Source: Spirobacillus cienkowskii (GTDB lineage Bacteria > Bdellovibrionota_B > Oligoflexia > Silvanigrellales > Silvanigrellaceae). From it: a stretch of 64,000 nt of DNA. Position 1 is the first letter of the stretch. Each line of letters begins with the position of its first letter. Below, piece by piece: positions 8,842 to 17,764 of the stretch. The notes beneath the pieces were generated by a model, which had not been told where the DNA came from, searched no databases, and saw only the letters and a program-made list of their open reading frames with translations. The stretch is from contig QOVW01000058.1 in the NCBI GenBank assembly GCA_003339605.1, positions 1 to 64,000 on the forward strand. The letters run 5' to 3'. The position numbers and the translations under genes are program-made.

Positions 8842-9333
8842 ACGATTGAGCGTATAATTTGGTAAATTTCTTAAACTTCCTTGCGCTTCTGTTATCATTT
8901 CAAAAATTCGCAATCGATGTTGCCACAAGCTTAAAACTCTTTTTGCAGATAAAAAAATCTCCAATTCAGTACTGCATGCTGTTTCGTTTTCATCGACAAA
9001 CGCTAAAGAACTTTCAAGCATAGTTTCATTTGTTATATTTTGCGAAAAGCACCGCTCAATAATTTTTAAAATACCTGACCATTTTGAAATAAATTCTACA
9101 CATATTGCAACATGTGTATGAATCTCATTACGCCCTTGATCGCAAAGAAAGTAGCGAATCTCATTTTGTGATAAAGGAGTGGGTGTTTCGCTTTCTATTT
9201 CAGAATAAAGAGAATGATATTCAAAAAAGTCATTTAACTTAGATTTTAATCTGGATGACCTTTTTAAGCTTCGATGATGAAAAGTAACTCCACGAATTTT
9301 TTGATTATGACGTCCATAGAATGTTCGCATCAT
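8824..9333 (-). CDS. hypothetical protein coupled to a coiled-coil membrane protein
   Basis: A 169-residue soluble protein with no family I recognise. The first 35 residues are rich in Arg, Lys and His; the rest looks helical. There is no signal peptide or membrane segment. Its ATG shares one base with the stop of the upstream gene (TAATG at 9331-9335), a sign of translational coupling, so the two probably work together. A second ATG directly follows the first. Its 3' end overlaps the convergent barrel gene by 18 bases. Confidence 0.7.
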   Translation of the reverse strand: MMRTFYGRHNQKIRGVTFHHRSLKRSSRLKSKLNDFFEYHSLYSEIESETPTPLSQNEIRYFLCDQGRNEIHTHVAICVEFISKWSGILKIIERCFSQNITNETMLESSLAFVDENETACSTELEIFLSAKRVLSLWQHRLRIFEMITEAQGSLRNLPNYTLNRLKTYR

Positions 9334-11552
9334 TAACGTAACCTACTTTCTAAATAACGGATCATTGGAGACTCCGCGGTTTCTCCTTGACTTTTAAGCT
9401 TTGATATTTCTTCTAAAATTTTTTTACGCCAACTCGCATCTAAGGTGCCTTGTGCCGCAAGAATATCCATGGCCGATCTGTAAGTCCTCGCATCCCGTTC
9501 CTTTTGCATTTCTTTCTCATTTTCTTCTTCATCTTGCAAGGATAATAATGCTTTCTCAATCGCTTCTTGAGTCATTCTTGTTTCACGCAAACGTTCAAAA
9601 TTTTTACGTTGTTGCGCTAAGACAAATGTTGACTTTAAGTGTTCTTGTGCTTCGTTCAATGCTTCATTAAACTCTTTTCCAAGAGGTGCAATTTTCTTAA
9701 GTAAATCCTTAGAATTTAATAAATGAGATAATATTTTTTGCGAAGGCAACTGTGACTTAGTCTCCTCTAAATACTGATCGGACTTTTGTAATTTGGTTCG
9801 TGCATCCATAATAGCGCGTTGTCTGGCTTGTTGTAACAACTGTAAAGCATTAGCTAAATATGCTGTAGAATGCTCAAGTGCGCTTTGAATGCTTTGCTGT
9901 GCATCAAGGATTTTATGTTGTTGGAGATTTTTTATAGTTTTTTGGAGTTTATCTGTTGTTTCATCTTTTTTAATTAAACTTTTAATTGATTTTTCTTCCT
10001 GATCAGAAAGACTGTTTATCGATTTTTGTAAATCGTCTTTAATCTGATTTTTTAATTGCAATGCGAGCTCCTTGAGCTCTGTTGCGTCAGACTCTAATTC
10101 CTTGAATTCTTGCCCTTCATGACTTTTAGTAAAAATTTCATTTTTTAATTTAAGAAGTTTAGCAAAAAAATTGTTTGTTTCACTCGATTTCTTTTGTCGT
10201 AACAGTAAATTTAAGGTAGATTGAATTTTTGCTTGAGTGCCATTAAAAAATTGATCTTTTTTAAATTTAATTTGCTCAGCATAGTTTATAGCCTCTATTA
10301 TATTTTTTCTGACTACTCCTGAACGACTAAGTCTGCTTGCCTGTTGTGCCGCTTCCATTAATTTTACAATTGACTTTTGCTTTGCAATTGAGTTTTCAGA
10401 ACTTAATAGATTTAACTCTTGTTTTGCAAGAGTTAAATTTTTAATAAGATCTTTTATAATATCTGTTGGAGATTGCACTGGAAAACTTATTTCTTGAGAT
10501 TCACCAAAATGCTCATTCAAAACTGTTTTAGCAACAGCTTTAACATACAAAATATCGTCTGCTAAAAAAGGAATGCCTAATGTTATTAACTCTACATTAT
10601 CTGACTTAAAACGAAACTCTGATGAGTTTGCAAACTCTGCAATAATTTTTTTAAAATTATAACCAGACTTAGTTCTTACAGAGAGCTCTACACCACTTAG
10701 CGGAATTTGAGAAACAGCTTCAATTAAAAAATCAATTTTTCCAATGTTATCTGTGTCTTTACGCTGACTGAGTACAGGCTCTAATTTAATAAGAGGATTA
10801 TTTAAAGGATTTATTTTAATATTAATGGAGTATTTTTTATTTTTGTTAGTTAACTCCATTTTAACATGTTTTGATTCTAAGTTTGAATTTGTTAGTTTTT
10901 CAAAATTTTTTGCAAGTTCTAAATTATCGTTGATTAATACATGGTATAATGAGTCAACAGATGACGACCAGTTTCCTAATTTAGTAGAATAATATAAAGA
11001 TTTTGGATTAATATTATTCTTCGATAAATCAAAAAATTCAATCGTCCATTCATCATTTTTTTTAAAATTTTCAATCCGTAGTTCTAAATACGATGCTGTA
11101 TCAACCGTAACCTCTGTATTTGAATTAAAATAAAAATCATCAGATGGTATCCCTAAAAAATAGGGATACTCAACATGTAATACAGGTTTTGAAAATTTTA
11201 TAGCATGAAGAATTAATGAATAACTATCTTTAAAATCTTGTTGCATAAAAAAATATATTATTCCTAAAAAAGAAAAAACTAATACATAAATTTTAAATTT
11301 TAAAATATTAAAATAATATTTTAAATCATGAGAAGATTTAGAAATTTTTAAATTTAAATTAAGACGACTAGGAGAAAATTTTTTAAAAACATAATAACTT
11401 TTTAATACGGATAAATTTATCCATTGCAATAATAAATATGTCAATGGAAAACTGAGCCAAGCTAATTGGTCTCCTAAAAAACGATATAATAATAAATAAT
11501 TAATAGCTAAAAGAAAAAAAGAAAAAAAAAGAAAATAAGTTTTTTTGATCAC
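9333..11552 (-). CDS. large membrane-anchored coiled-coil protein (DUF4175-like)
   Basis: This 739-residue protein has two hydrophobic hairpin segments (about 5-50) and another transmembrane segment (about 90-106). A region of about 250 residues with beta-rich, possibly immunoglobulin-like character follows. The long C-terminal part (about 365-725) is dominated by Gln, Lys, Glu and Leu and is predicted helical coiled coil, ending near ILEEISKLKSQGETAE. The layout resembles DUF4175-type membrane proteins of proteobacteria, whose function is unknown to me. It overlaps the next gene by one base, indicating coupled translation. Confidence 0.75.
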   Translation of the reverse strand: MIKKTYFLFFSFFLLAINYLLLYRFLGDQLAWLSFPLTYLLLQWINLSVLKSYYVFKKFSPSRLNLNLKISKSSHDLKYYFNILKFKIYVLVFSFLGIIYFFMQQDFKDSYSLILHAIKFSKPVLHVEYPYFLGIPSDDFYFNSNTEVTVDTASYLELRIENFKKNDEWTIEFFDLSKNNINPKSLYYSTKLGNWSSSVDSLYHVLINDNLELAKNFEKLTNSNLESKHVKMELTNKNKKYSINIKINPLNNPLIKLEPVLSQRKDTDNIGKIDFLIEAVSQIPLSGVELSVRTKSGYNFKKIIAEFANSSEFRFKSDNVELITLGIPFLADDILYVKAVAKTVLNEHFGESQEISFPVQSPTDIIKDLIKNLTLAKQELNLLSSENSIAKQKSIVKLMEAAQQASRLSRSGVVRKNIIEAINYAEQIKFKKDQFFNGTQAKIQSTLNLLLRQKKSSETNNFFAKLLKLKNEIFTKSHEGQEFKELESDATELKELALQLKNQIKDDLQKSINSLSDQEEKSIKSLIKKDETTDKLQKTIKNLQQHKILDAQQSIQSALEHSTAYLANALQLLQQARQRAIMDARTKLQKSDQYLEETKSQLPSQKILSHLLNSKDLLKKIAPLGKEFNEALNEAQEHLKSTFVLAQQRKNFERLRETRMTQEAIEKALLSLQDEEENEKEMQKERDARTYRSAMDILAAQGTLDASWRKKILEEISKLKSQGETAESPMIRYLESRLR

Positions 11553-11575
11553 TCCACCAAATTCCTTAGTCAGAA

Positions 11576-12256
11576 TTAACTGGGCATCTCTTCTCTATAA
11601 GGTGACAAATCGGATATAGTTTTTAACACAGAATTTTCATCTAACATCCGCCAAAAAACACCTGCTGTCACTAAGATGTCTCCAATAGAACGGTGCCTTG
11701 ATTCAAAGCTTAACCCATAATGTTCTGCCAGGGCGTCAAGGTTTCGCCTTTCAATTTTGACTAATGCTCTTGCCATTTTTAATGAACAAAAAACAGTGTA
11801 ATCACATGAAATACCTAATCTCTCAGACTCATAATACATCATGCCAATATCAAATTCGGCATTATGCGCAAGTCCAACACAGCCCCGCAAAAAATCATGA
11901 AACAATGGAAGCACTGTTTGCAAATCGGGTTGATTGGCCAACATCGTGTTGTCTATACCTGTAATGGAAGTAATTTCAGGCGAAATGCTCATGCCAGGAT
12001 TTATAAGATACGAAAATCGGCTGATTTCTTTTCTATTTTTATATTTAATTGCCCCAATTTCTATAATTCTTGACGTTCTAACATCAAGACCAGTTGTTTC
12101 AAAGTCAAATACAACAATTGGCACATCGTTTATATCTTCTGTTCCAAAAAAACGTGATCCACTCATGCCTCCCATAATGGCAATGGGCGAAGACGTAAAA
12201 TTTTCTTTTAGAGAAAGAATGTAATGGAACATACTATTTTGAAATGGTGATGGCAT
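11576..12256 (-). CDS. DEDDh 3'-5' exonuclease (DnaQ/PolC-epsilon type)
   Basis: This 226-residue protein has the complete DEDDh active site. Asp51 and Glu53 lie in FDFETTG, Asp136 in AHNAEFD, and His188 with Asp193 in RHRSIGD. The fold belongs to proofreading epsilon subunits and related RNases. There is no polymerase-binding or UvrC/GIY-YIG extension, so it could be a stand-alone epsilon-like nuclease or the true DnaQ. About 45 residues precede the catalytic domain and no strong ribosome binding site lies before ATG 12256, so the start is uncertain (a later ATG at residue 9 or 28 is possible). Confidence 0.88.
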   Translation of the reverse strand: MPSPFQNSMFHYILSLKENFTSSPIAIMGGMSGSRFFGTEDINDVPIVVFDFETTGLDVRTSRIIEIGAIKYKNRKEISRFSYLINPGMSISPEITSITGIDNTMLANQPDLQTVLPLFHDFLRGCVGLAHNAEFDIGMMYYESERLGISCDYTVFCSLKMARALVKIERRNLDALAEHYGLSFESRHRSIGDILVTAGVFWRMLDENSVLKTISDLSPYREEMPS

Positions 12257-12277
12257 AATTTTAAACCAAATAAAAAA

Positions 12278-13213
12278 TTAATTATAAATTTTTTGTAAAA
12301 CGTTAATAAACTCAGCGGCAGCAGGGGTCAAGTCCCGCTCAATTGCTGAACAAATGAGTATTGATCGCTGCATTTTTAATCCTTGTACTTTAAGCACATG
12401 AATATTTTTTTCATTCCGCAAAGAGTGAGCACTTACAATGCTAAGACCAATATTTTTTTCTACCATTTTTATCATACTCTGCGCAGATCTTAACGTCATG
12501 ACAGTTCTAAATCGAATTCCGAGTTTACGAAACTCCATTTCAATAATATCATGAATTGCACTTCCATTTTCAAATAAAATCATAGGTTGTCTGTTAATGT
12601 GAATTGGCAACAAAGATTTTCCCTGTTTTTCTAAGGATGCAGACATTTGGACTAAGGGATTTTCTGGAGCTGCAATCACTTCTAAATTGTCTAAAATTTC
12701 TGAATGGATCTTTAAACCAACAATCGGATCTTCACTTGGCGGAACAAAAGGATTTCTTGTAATTAAGCCAATATCAACAGAACCATCATGAAGAGACTCT
12801 ATCACCGTTGAAGAATCTTTTTCATGCAATGTAAATTGAATTTGCGGATATTTCTTTCTAAATTCTGAAATTGCATCAGGAAAAACCCCTGCAACAGCGG
12901 TTGCTCCTCCGCCCAAATGCACAAAACCTTCTCTGAGTTCTAAATGATTTCTAACAGTTGTTTGCAGTTGCTGCATGCGTTTCAAAATATCAACAGAGAT
13001 ACTGTAAACCAATTTGCCCATAGTTGTCAGGCGGACTCCTCGGGCAGTCCGTTTTAACAAAGAACACCCTAAACTTTCTTCTAAAAGTTTTAATCGAGCC
13101 GATAGCGCAGGTTGTGTGATATGCAATTTGTTTACCGCAAGAGAAAGTGAGCCTTCTTGCACAACCGTCACAAAAGCCTGTAACCTATAAATATCTTGTA
13201 ACTCTTGCACCAT
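12278..13213 (-). CDS. LysR-family transcriptional regulator
   Basis: This 311-residue regulator has an N-terminal winged helix-turn-helix (about 10-68, AVNKLHITQPALSARLKLLE) and a C-terminal periplasmic-binding-protein-like effector domain beginning near FVHLGGGATAVAG. Such proteins bind a small-molecule co-inducer and usually act on a divergent neighbour. Here the divergent gene (13265) is an NFACT-type protein, an unusual target, so the regulator may act elsewhere. GAGGT precedes the start closely. The effector is unknown. Confidence 0.93.
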   Translation of the reverse strand: MVQELQDIYRLQAFVTVVQEGSLSLAVNKLHITQPALSARLKLLEESLGCSLLKRTARGVRLTTMGKLVYSISVDILKRMQQLQTTVRNHLELREGFVHLGGGATAVAGVFPDAISEFRKKYPQIQFTLHEKDSSTVIESLHDGSVDIGLITRNPFVPPSEDPIVGLKIHSEILDNLEVIAAPENPLVQMSASLEKQGKSLLPIHINRQPMILFENGSAIHDIIEMEFRKLGIRFRTVMTLRSAQSMIKMVEKNIGLSIVSAHSLRNEKNIHVLKVQGLKMQRSILICSAIERDLTPAAAEFINVLQKIYN

Positions 13214-13264
13214 TTACCTCTTATTCTGAGAATAGACACACTTGCAACAATACTGTAAGGATTA

Positions 13265-15034
13265 ATGTCGTCAACAGAGAAAAGTTGGAAGAGTTGTACA
13301 GGAAGAAAAACAGTGAAAGAAATCAACATTCAAAATACATCGTCGCAAGAAAACAAAACAAATTTTGCGCAATTAAAAATATGGACTAAAAAGTTTGCTG
13401 AACCATTATTGCGTGTTTTAAACACGTCTTTACAAAAAATTACCGCATCAGAACATGGTTACCTAATTTTGAGCGTCTATAAACCTGGAGATGACAAATC
13501 TACAGTTCTATTAAGCATGAAAAAAGGAGAAAGTGGTATTTCTACAACCCACTTAAAACCTATTCCACTTAAAAAACCAAACTCTATTGTGCAAATCACG
13601 CGCAAATACCTTCAAGGAAGAAGAGTTGTCTCATCCTATGCGACAATTTCACCTATTACTGTTGTTCTTGAGTTTGGTGAAGCAAACTCTAAGGCTGAAA
13701 ATTTTGAAGAATTACAAAATGGACCAAATTGCCTTATCCTTGATTTGGATCATAAACCGCCAAGAATTATTTTAGCTAAAAAATTTGCAAAAATTCCTGA
13801 AAGGTATGTTGAAGAACTGGGACATAATTTTAATCATTCACAAGAATTTTTTGAAAGCTGGTGTGAATGGAGTGAAAATAATACCAAAACCAAAAAAAGA
13901 GCATGCTTTACTCTGCCGTTTATTTCTTATTGTCCATTACTTTTAAACGAAACAGTGACAGAGAATACAAATAAATTAGTACAACCAAATATTGTTCCAA
14001 ACATTGAAAAAAATATTCATTTAATCAAACTCCATCAAGCAACTCATACTTTAACTGGTGCTTTAGAAATTCTGCCTACTCACATACGCCGCAGCGCAAG
14101 AACTCGTCTTCAGTTTCTTGCCCGTCGAATTGCAAAACAAAAAGCTGATTTGCCCGATGCACTCGAAATCTCTCGCTTACAAAAGCAAAGTGAAGGATTA
14201 AAAACCAATCTTTATTTGTGGCCAAAATCCTCTCTCATTTGGTATGTGCCTCCGCAGTTTATAGAAGAATATAATATGCCCCCTTTTTATTCACTCAAAA
14301 AATTTGAAAAACCAGGAGATCTGCTCAGTAAAATTCATAAAGAAATCGACGCTCTAAAAAGAAGACGACAAGAACTCACTACTCGAATTGCAGAAAGCAT
14401 TAAAGCAGAAGAAGATTTCCAGCAACTCATATCAGAAAGCTCTAATGAATTAAAAAATTTAATTCAAAAATATACTGCTCACAATACATTTAATAGCCAA
14501 GAACATCAAAAAATGGCAAAATATACTGTTGATTACATATTAGAAAAAGAAGATTTACCAAAATTATCGAGTCTTTGTCGTATGTTAGATATTAGCTTAA
14601 GAGAAGATGACGCAAAACATAAAGCAAAAAACAATCCAGAAATGCGTCTTCCTTTTCGCGAATATTTATCTACAACTGGAGAAAGAATACGTGTCTCTAA
14701 AACAGCCGAAGATGGTGATAAAATGATCAAAATGATGCCCTCAAATCATACTTGGCTTCACGTATTAACAGGAGAAGGAAGCCACGTATGGCTTGAAAAA
14801 CTAAAAGGAAGTAAAACTCCTTCGCAGCAAGCGATTCGCGAAGCTGCCATTTTAGCAATTCACCATTCAAAGCACAGTAAAGCCCAAAGCGCCGAAATTC
14901 AAATAGCAACTCGAGCGGATATTGAAAAAAGAAAAAACCTCGCTCCTGGAAAAGTGCTTGTAAGACGCTGTGAAACAATACTCATTAAATATGAAAATAA
15001 TGAATTACAAAAATTAACAACAAATTCTAACTAA
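13265..15034 (+). CDS. NFACT-family protein, RqcH-like
   Basis: This 589-residue protein has NFACT domain order: a divergent N-terminal domain (about 40-210, including TRKYLQGRRV), a helical middle (about 250-450), and a C-terminal NFACT-R domain (about 475-585) with NHTWLHVLTGEGSHVWLE and AILAIHHSKHSK. Characterised relatives (RqcH/Rqc2) bind obstructed 50S subunits and recruit Ala-tRNA for ribosome quality control. The N-domain Asp-Arg pair that RqcH uses for tailing aligns, by eye, with Ser129-Pro130, so tailing activity is doubtful. AAGGA lies only three bases before ATG 13265, tighter than usual. Confidence 0.8.
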   Translation: MSSTEKSWKSCTGRKTVKEINIQNTSSQENKTNFAQLKIWTKKFAEPLLRVLNTSLQKITASEHGYLILSVYKPGDDKSTVLLSMKKGESGISTTHLKPIPLKKPNSIVQITRKYLQGRRVVSSYATISPITVVLEFGEANSKAENFEELQNGPNCLILDLDHKPPRIILAKKFAKIPERYVEELGHNFNHSQEFFESWCEWSENNTKTKKRACFTLPFISYCPLLLNETVTENTNKLVQPNIVPNIEKNIHLIKLHQATHTLTGALEILPTHIRRSARTRLQFLARRIAKQKADLPDALEISRLQKQSEGLKTNLYLWPKSSLIWYVPPQFIEEYNMPPFYSLKKFEKPGDLLSKIHKEIDALKRRRQELTTRIAESIKAEEDFQQLISESSNELKNLIQKYTAHNTFNSQEHQKMAKYTVDYILEKEDLPKLSSLCRMLDISLREDDAKHKAKNNPEMRLPFREYLSTTGERIRVSKTAEDGDKMIKMMPSNHTWLHVLTGEGSHVWLEKLKGSKTPSQQAIREAAILAIHHSKHSKAQSAEIQIATRADIEKRKNLAPGKVLVRRCETILIKYENNELQKLTTNSN

Positions 15035-15153
15035 TTTTTCGATTATTTATAATATATTTGACTGTTTTGGTTTTTACGTTTTGGAGTGCAAGTTTATTTC
15101 TGTTAAGCTTATTAAAAACTATTTAATTGAATTACGATTATGTGGAGATTTCA

Positions 15154-16314
15154 ATGAACACCCAAGCTTCTCCCCAAAAACCTAATCTAAAAAATCAATC
15201 AAATAAAAAATTATTTCAGCTTGTCGATACTCCAGATGCCATGCAAGCAAACATTCCAGCAAAAACTCCGATTGATCCTTCTATTGCCAAATTAAGTTAC
15301 GAGCAACTTTGTGCTTACTTAGAAAGTTTAGGGTATAAAGCCAAACCAACAGAAACTGCTTTTGCCGATTTAAAAAAATGCGCGGAAACCAAAGAAAAAA
15401 CATTTAACACCAATTATATTTTACTTCAAGGAAACCCTTATTCTCCTGCAAAACCTGCTACGATTAAATGGTTAAATCCACCTACAATGCCAAAAGACTT
15501 GGTGCGCCCAGGAATTCCGTTTGGCATTATCAAACAAGCGAGCGATGAGTCCTTAGCAAAAAATATTTATGGTCAAGAACTACCAAAAGTTCAAAGTAGT
15601 AAAACTCCTGAGAAAGAAATCAAAAAAGTCACAATCACAACTCACCCTAATTTTACCGTAGATGCTAACGGAGAAATAAAGTGTGACAAAGGAGGTAAAG
15701 CAATCATCGGATCTGACGGTAAAATTGATTTTTCTGAAGTGTATGAAGTTAAAGATGTACGTCCCGATCAAATACACAAAGTCACTTTTCCGTGTAGTGT
15801 TGTTGTAAAATGTGACCTCCAGGGTTTACTCGATTGGACCATTCAAGGAGATCTCACCGTGGAACAGTTTTGGACTGCAGGAAATATTAAAGTTCAGGGA
15901 AATGTTATTGCCAAGGGAGGGGTGCAAACCAATAATAATAGCGATGAAAAAACAGCTATAAAAATTAATGGTAATCTTGAAGTCTCTTTTATTCAATCGA
16001 GTTGCTTTATTGTTGAAGGAAACATAAAAGTTTACAAAGCGATTTTAGCCTCTCATCTTACTGTTACTGGTAATTTAGAGTGCACGGGAAGTCCTGGAAA
16101 AATTGCAGGTTCTGAAATTGTTATGCAAAAAGGTACTATAAATGCAAATATAATAGGCAGCGAGAAAGAAAAACCGACACTCATAAAATACACTGCAGAA
16201 GAAGATGCAAACAATTCTAAAGTTGGAACTTTATCTGAGGGAACAAGAATTCAAATTGGCAAATCTAGAATTATTATTAAATTTGATCAGCCTTGGCCAA
16301 CTGCTAAAAAATAG
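15154..16314 (+). CDS. FapA-like (DUF342) beta-helix protein
   Basis: This 386-residue protein has a low-complexity N-terminus and a C-terminal region from about residue 160 made of short Gly-turn beta repeats: GDLTVEQFWTAGNIKVQGNV, INGNLEVSF, VEGNIKVYKA, VTGNLECTG. This is the right-handed beta-helix pattern of FapA/DUF342 and bactofilin-like polymers. FapA is linked to flagellar or cell-surface assembly in some bacteria, but no flagellar gene is nearby. I chose ATG 15154 because GTGGAG (15142-15147) is well placed; the longer TTG start at 15127 has no such site. A cytoplasmic scaffold is a reasonable inference. Confidence 0.7.
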   Translation: MNTQASPQKPNLKNQSNKKLFQLVDTPDAMQANIPAKTPIDPSIAKLSYEQLCAYLESLGYKAKPTETAFADLKKCAETKEKTFNTNYILLQGNPYSPAKPATIKWLNPPTMPKDLVRPGIPFGIIKQASDESLAKNIYGQELPKVQSSKTPEKEIKKVTITTHPNFTVDANGEIKCDKGGKAIIGSDGKIDFSEVYEVKDVRPDQIHKVTFPCSVVVKCDLQGLLDWTIQGDLTVEQFWTAGNIKVQGNVIAKGGVQTNNNSDEKTAIKINGNLEVSFIQSSCFIVEGNIKVYKAILASHLTVTGNLECTGSPGKIAGSEIVMQKGTINANIIGSEKEKPTLIKYTAEEDANNSKVGTLSEGTRIQIGKSRIIIKFDQPWPTAKK

Positions 16315-16328
16315 GTTAGTTAATTACA

Positions 16329-17741
16329 ATGCACAAATCAAAACATCGGAATAAATCAAAACAAAATACTTCTAATATTATTAATAATAAAAAATTTGAA
16401 AAAGAAATGATGACTTCTTATTCTCTTGCAACTGATGGCAGGGCAATAGGACGTGATCAAAATAATGTGATTACGTTTATTAAAAATATGCTCCCCAATG
16501 AAACAGCCAAAATAGAAATTACTTCTAAAAAATCAAATTTTAAAAACGCGACCATTTGTAAAATCGAAATTGCATCACCTTTTAGGGTAAATCCTCCTTG
16601 CAGTTACGTCTCTCGATGTGGCGGTTGCCAACTACAACATGTTTCAAACGAAATGCAGACAATATATAAAACTCAATGGTTTTTAGAAACATTAAAAAGA
16701 ATAGGCAAATGGGATAATTATAATATTGAACTTGCTGAAAAAAAATTAGAAGTTGTCTATCTCCCCAAAGACTCATACAGAAGAAGAATCCGGTTACATT
16801 TTGATGGTAAAAATTTGGGTTTTAAAGCAAGTCAAACCAATTTGGTCACTGATATCAATTCTTGTTTTATAACATCTAAAAGAATAAATAATAAAATACC
16901 AACTATTAAAAATAATCTCATTACGGCTTTAAAAATTATCAATGAAAAAAATTTAAGTAAAAACTTTGAATGTGAAATTGAAGCCACAGAAAGCGATGAT
17001 GATAAAGTTATTCTAAATATTACAAGCCTAAATATTGATCATCCCGCAGAAAAAAAACAAATTGAAAAAATTTTAGAAAAAACACTTGAAATTCAAAATG
17101 ATCAAATGATTTCAATGAATCATCCTCAACTCACTCGTTTTAAATTAAAAAAACAAAGTTTTATCCAACCTCATAAAGATTGTATTAAGTCTTATTACAA
17201 ACATATTAAAGAAAGTGTTGCAGAATTTTTACAAAAAATAGCTCAATCCAATAATAATCCTGATACTCTTTTAGCTTGGGATCTTTATGCCGGTGCTGGT
17301 GTTTTTTCTGGTATTCCCTACTTTTTAGCAAAAAAATACAATTTACCAATTCGCTGTATTGGAGTCGAAGGCGTTCCTGAGGCTATTGATTCTTTAATTA
17401 ACAATTATAAAACATTACCCATAGAAGGAATTGTGTCCGATGTTTTTGAATTTATTGAACAGCAATTTAATTTAAAATTACGTGCAGACAAAACATTTCA
17501 CGAACCTAATATTATTATTATAGATCCACCACGATCGGGTTGTGGTATCCAAACAATGCAAAAAATTGTTGAAATCTGTAGTAAAAAATCCCAAGTATTA
17601 TATCTTGCATGTGATCCTGCAAGTTTTGCTCGTGACACATGGGTATTGCTAAAAGGTGGGTTTAAATTACAGAAACTCTGTTTATTCGACTCGTTCGGTC
17701 AAACTGTACACTACGAAGTACTTGGCTGTTTCGAAAAATAA
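16329..17741 (+). CDS. rlmD: 23S rRNA (uracil-5-)-methyltransferase, RlmD/TrmA family
   Basis: This 470-residue SAM-dependent enzyme methylates C5 of a uracil in structured RNA. It has a TRAM-like N-terminal domain (about 28-82), then the Fe-S cysteines Cys91, Cys97, Cys100 and Cys179. The SAM loop is LAWDLYAGAGVFSG, the catalytic nucleophile is Cys428 in ACDPASF, and the general base is Glu463. The cluster points to RlmD or RlmCD rather than TrmA; the exact uridine is not decidable here. The lysine-rich first 26 residues are atypical and translation may start at Met27 or Met28. It follows the FapA-like gene by 14 bases. Confidence 0.9.
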   Translation: MHKSKHRNKSKQNTSNIINNKKFEKEMMTSYSLATDGRAIGRDQNNVITFIKNMLPNETAKIEITSKKSNFKNATICKIEIASPFRVNPPCSYVSRCGGCQLQHVSNEMQTIYKTQWFLETLKRIGKWDNYNIELAEKKLEVVYLPKDSYRRRIRLHFDGKNLGFKASQTNLVTDINSCFITSKRINNKIPTIKNNLITALKIINEKNLSKNFECEIEATESDDDKVILNITSLNIDHPAEKKQIEKILEKTLEIQNDQMISMNHPQLTRFKLKKQSFIQPHKDCIKSYYKHIKESVAEFLQKIAQSNNNPDTLLAWDLYAGAGVFSGIPYFLAKKYNLPIRCIGVEGVPEAIDSLINNYKTLPIEGIVSDVFEFIEQQFNLKLRADKTFHEPNIIIIDPPRSGCGIQTMQKIVEICSKKSQVLYLACDPASFARDTWVLLKGGFKLQKLCLFDSFGQTVHYEVLGCFEK

Positions 17742-17764
17742 AACATTAAAACCTATGGAATTTT

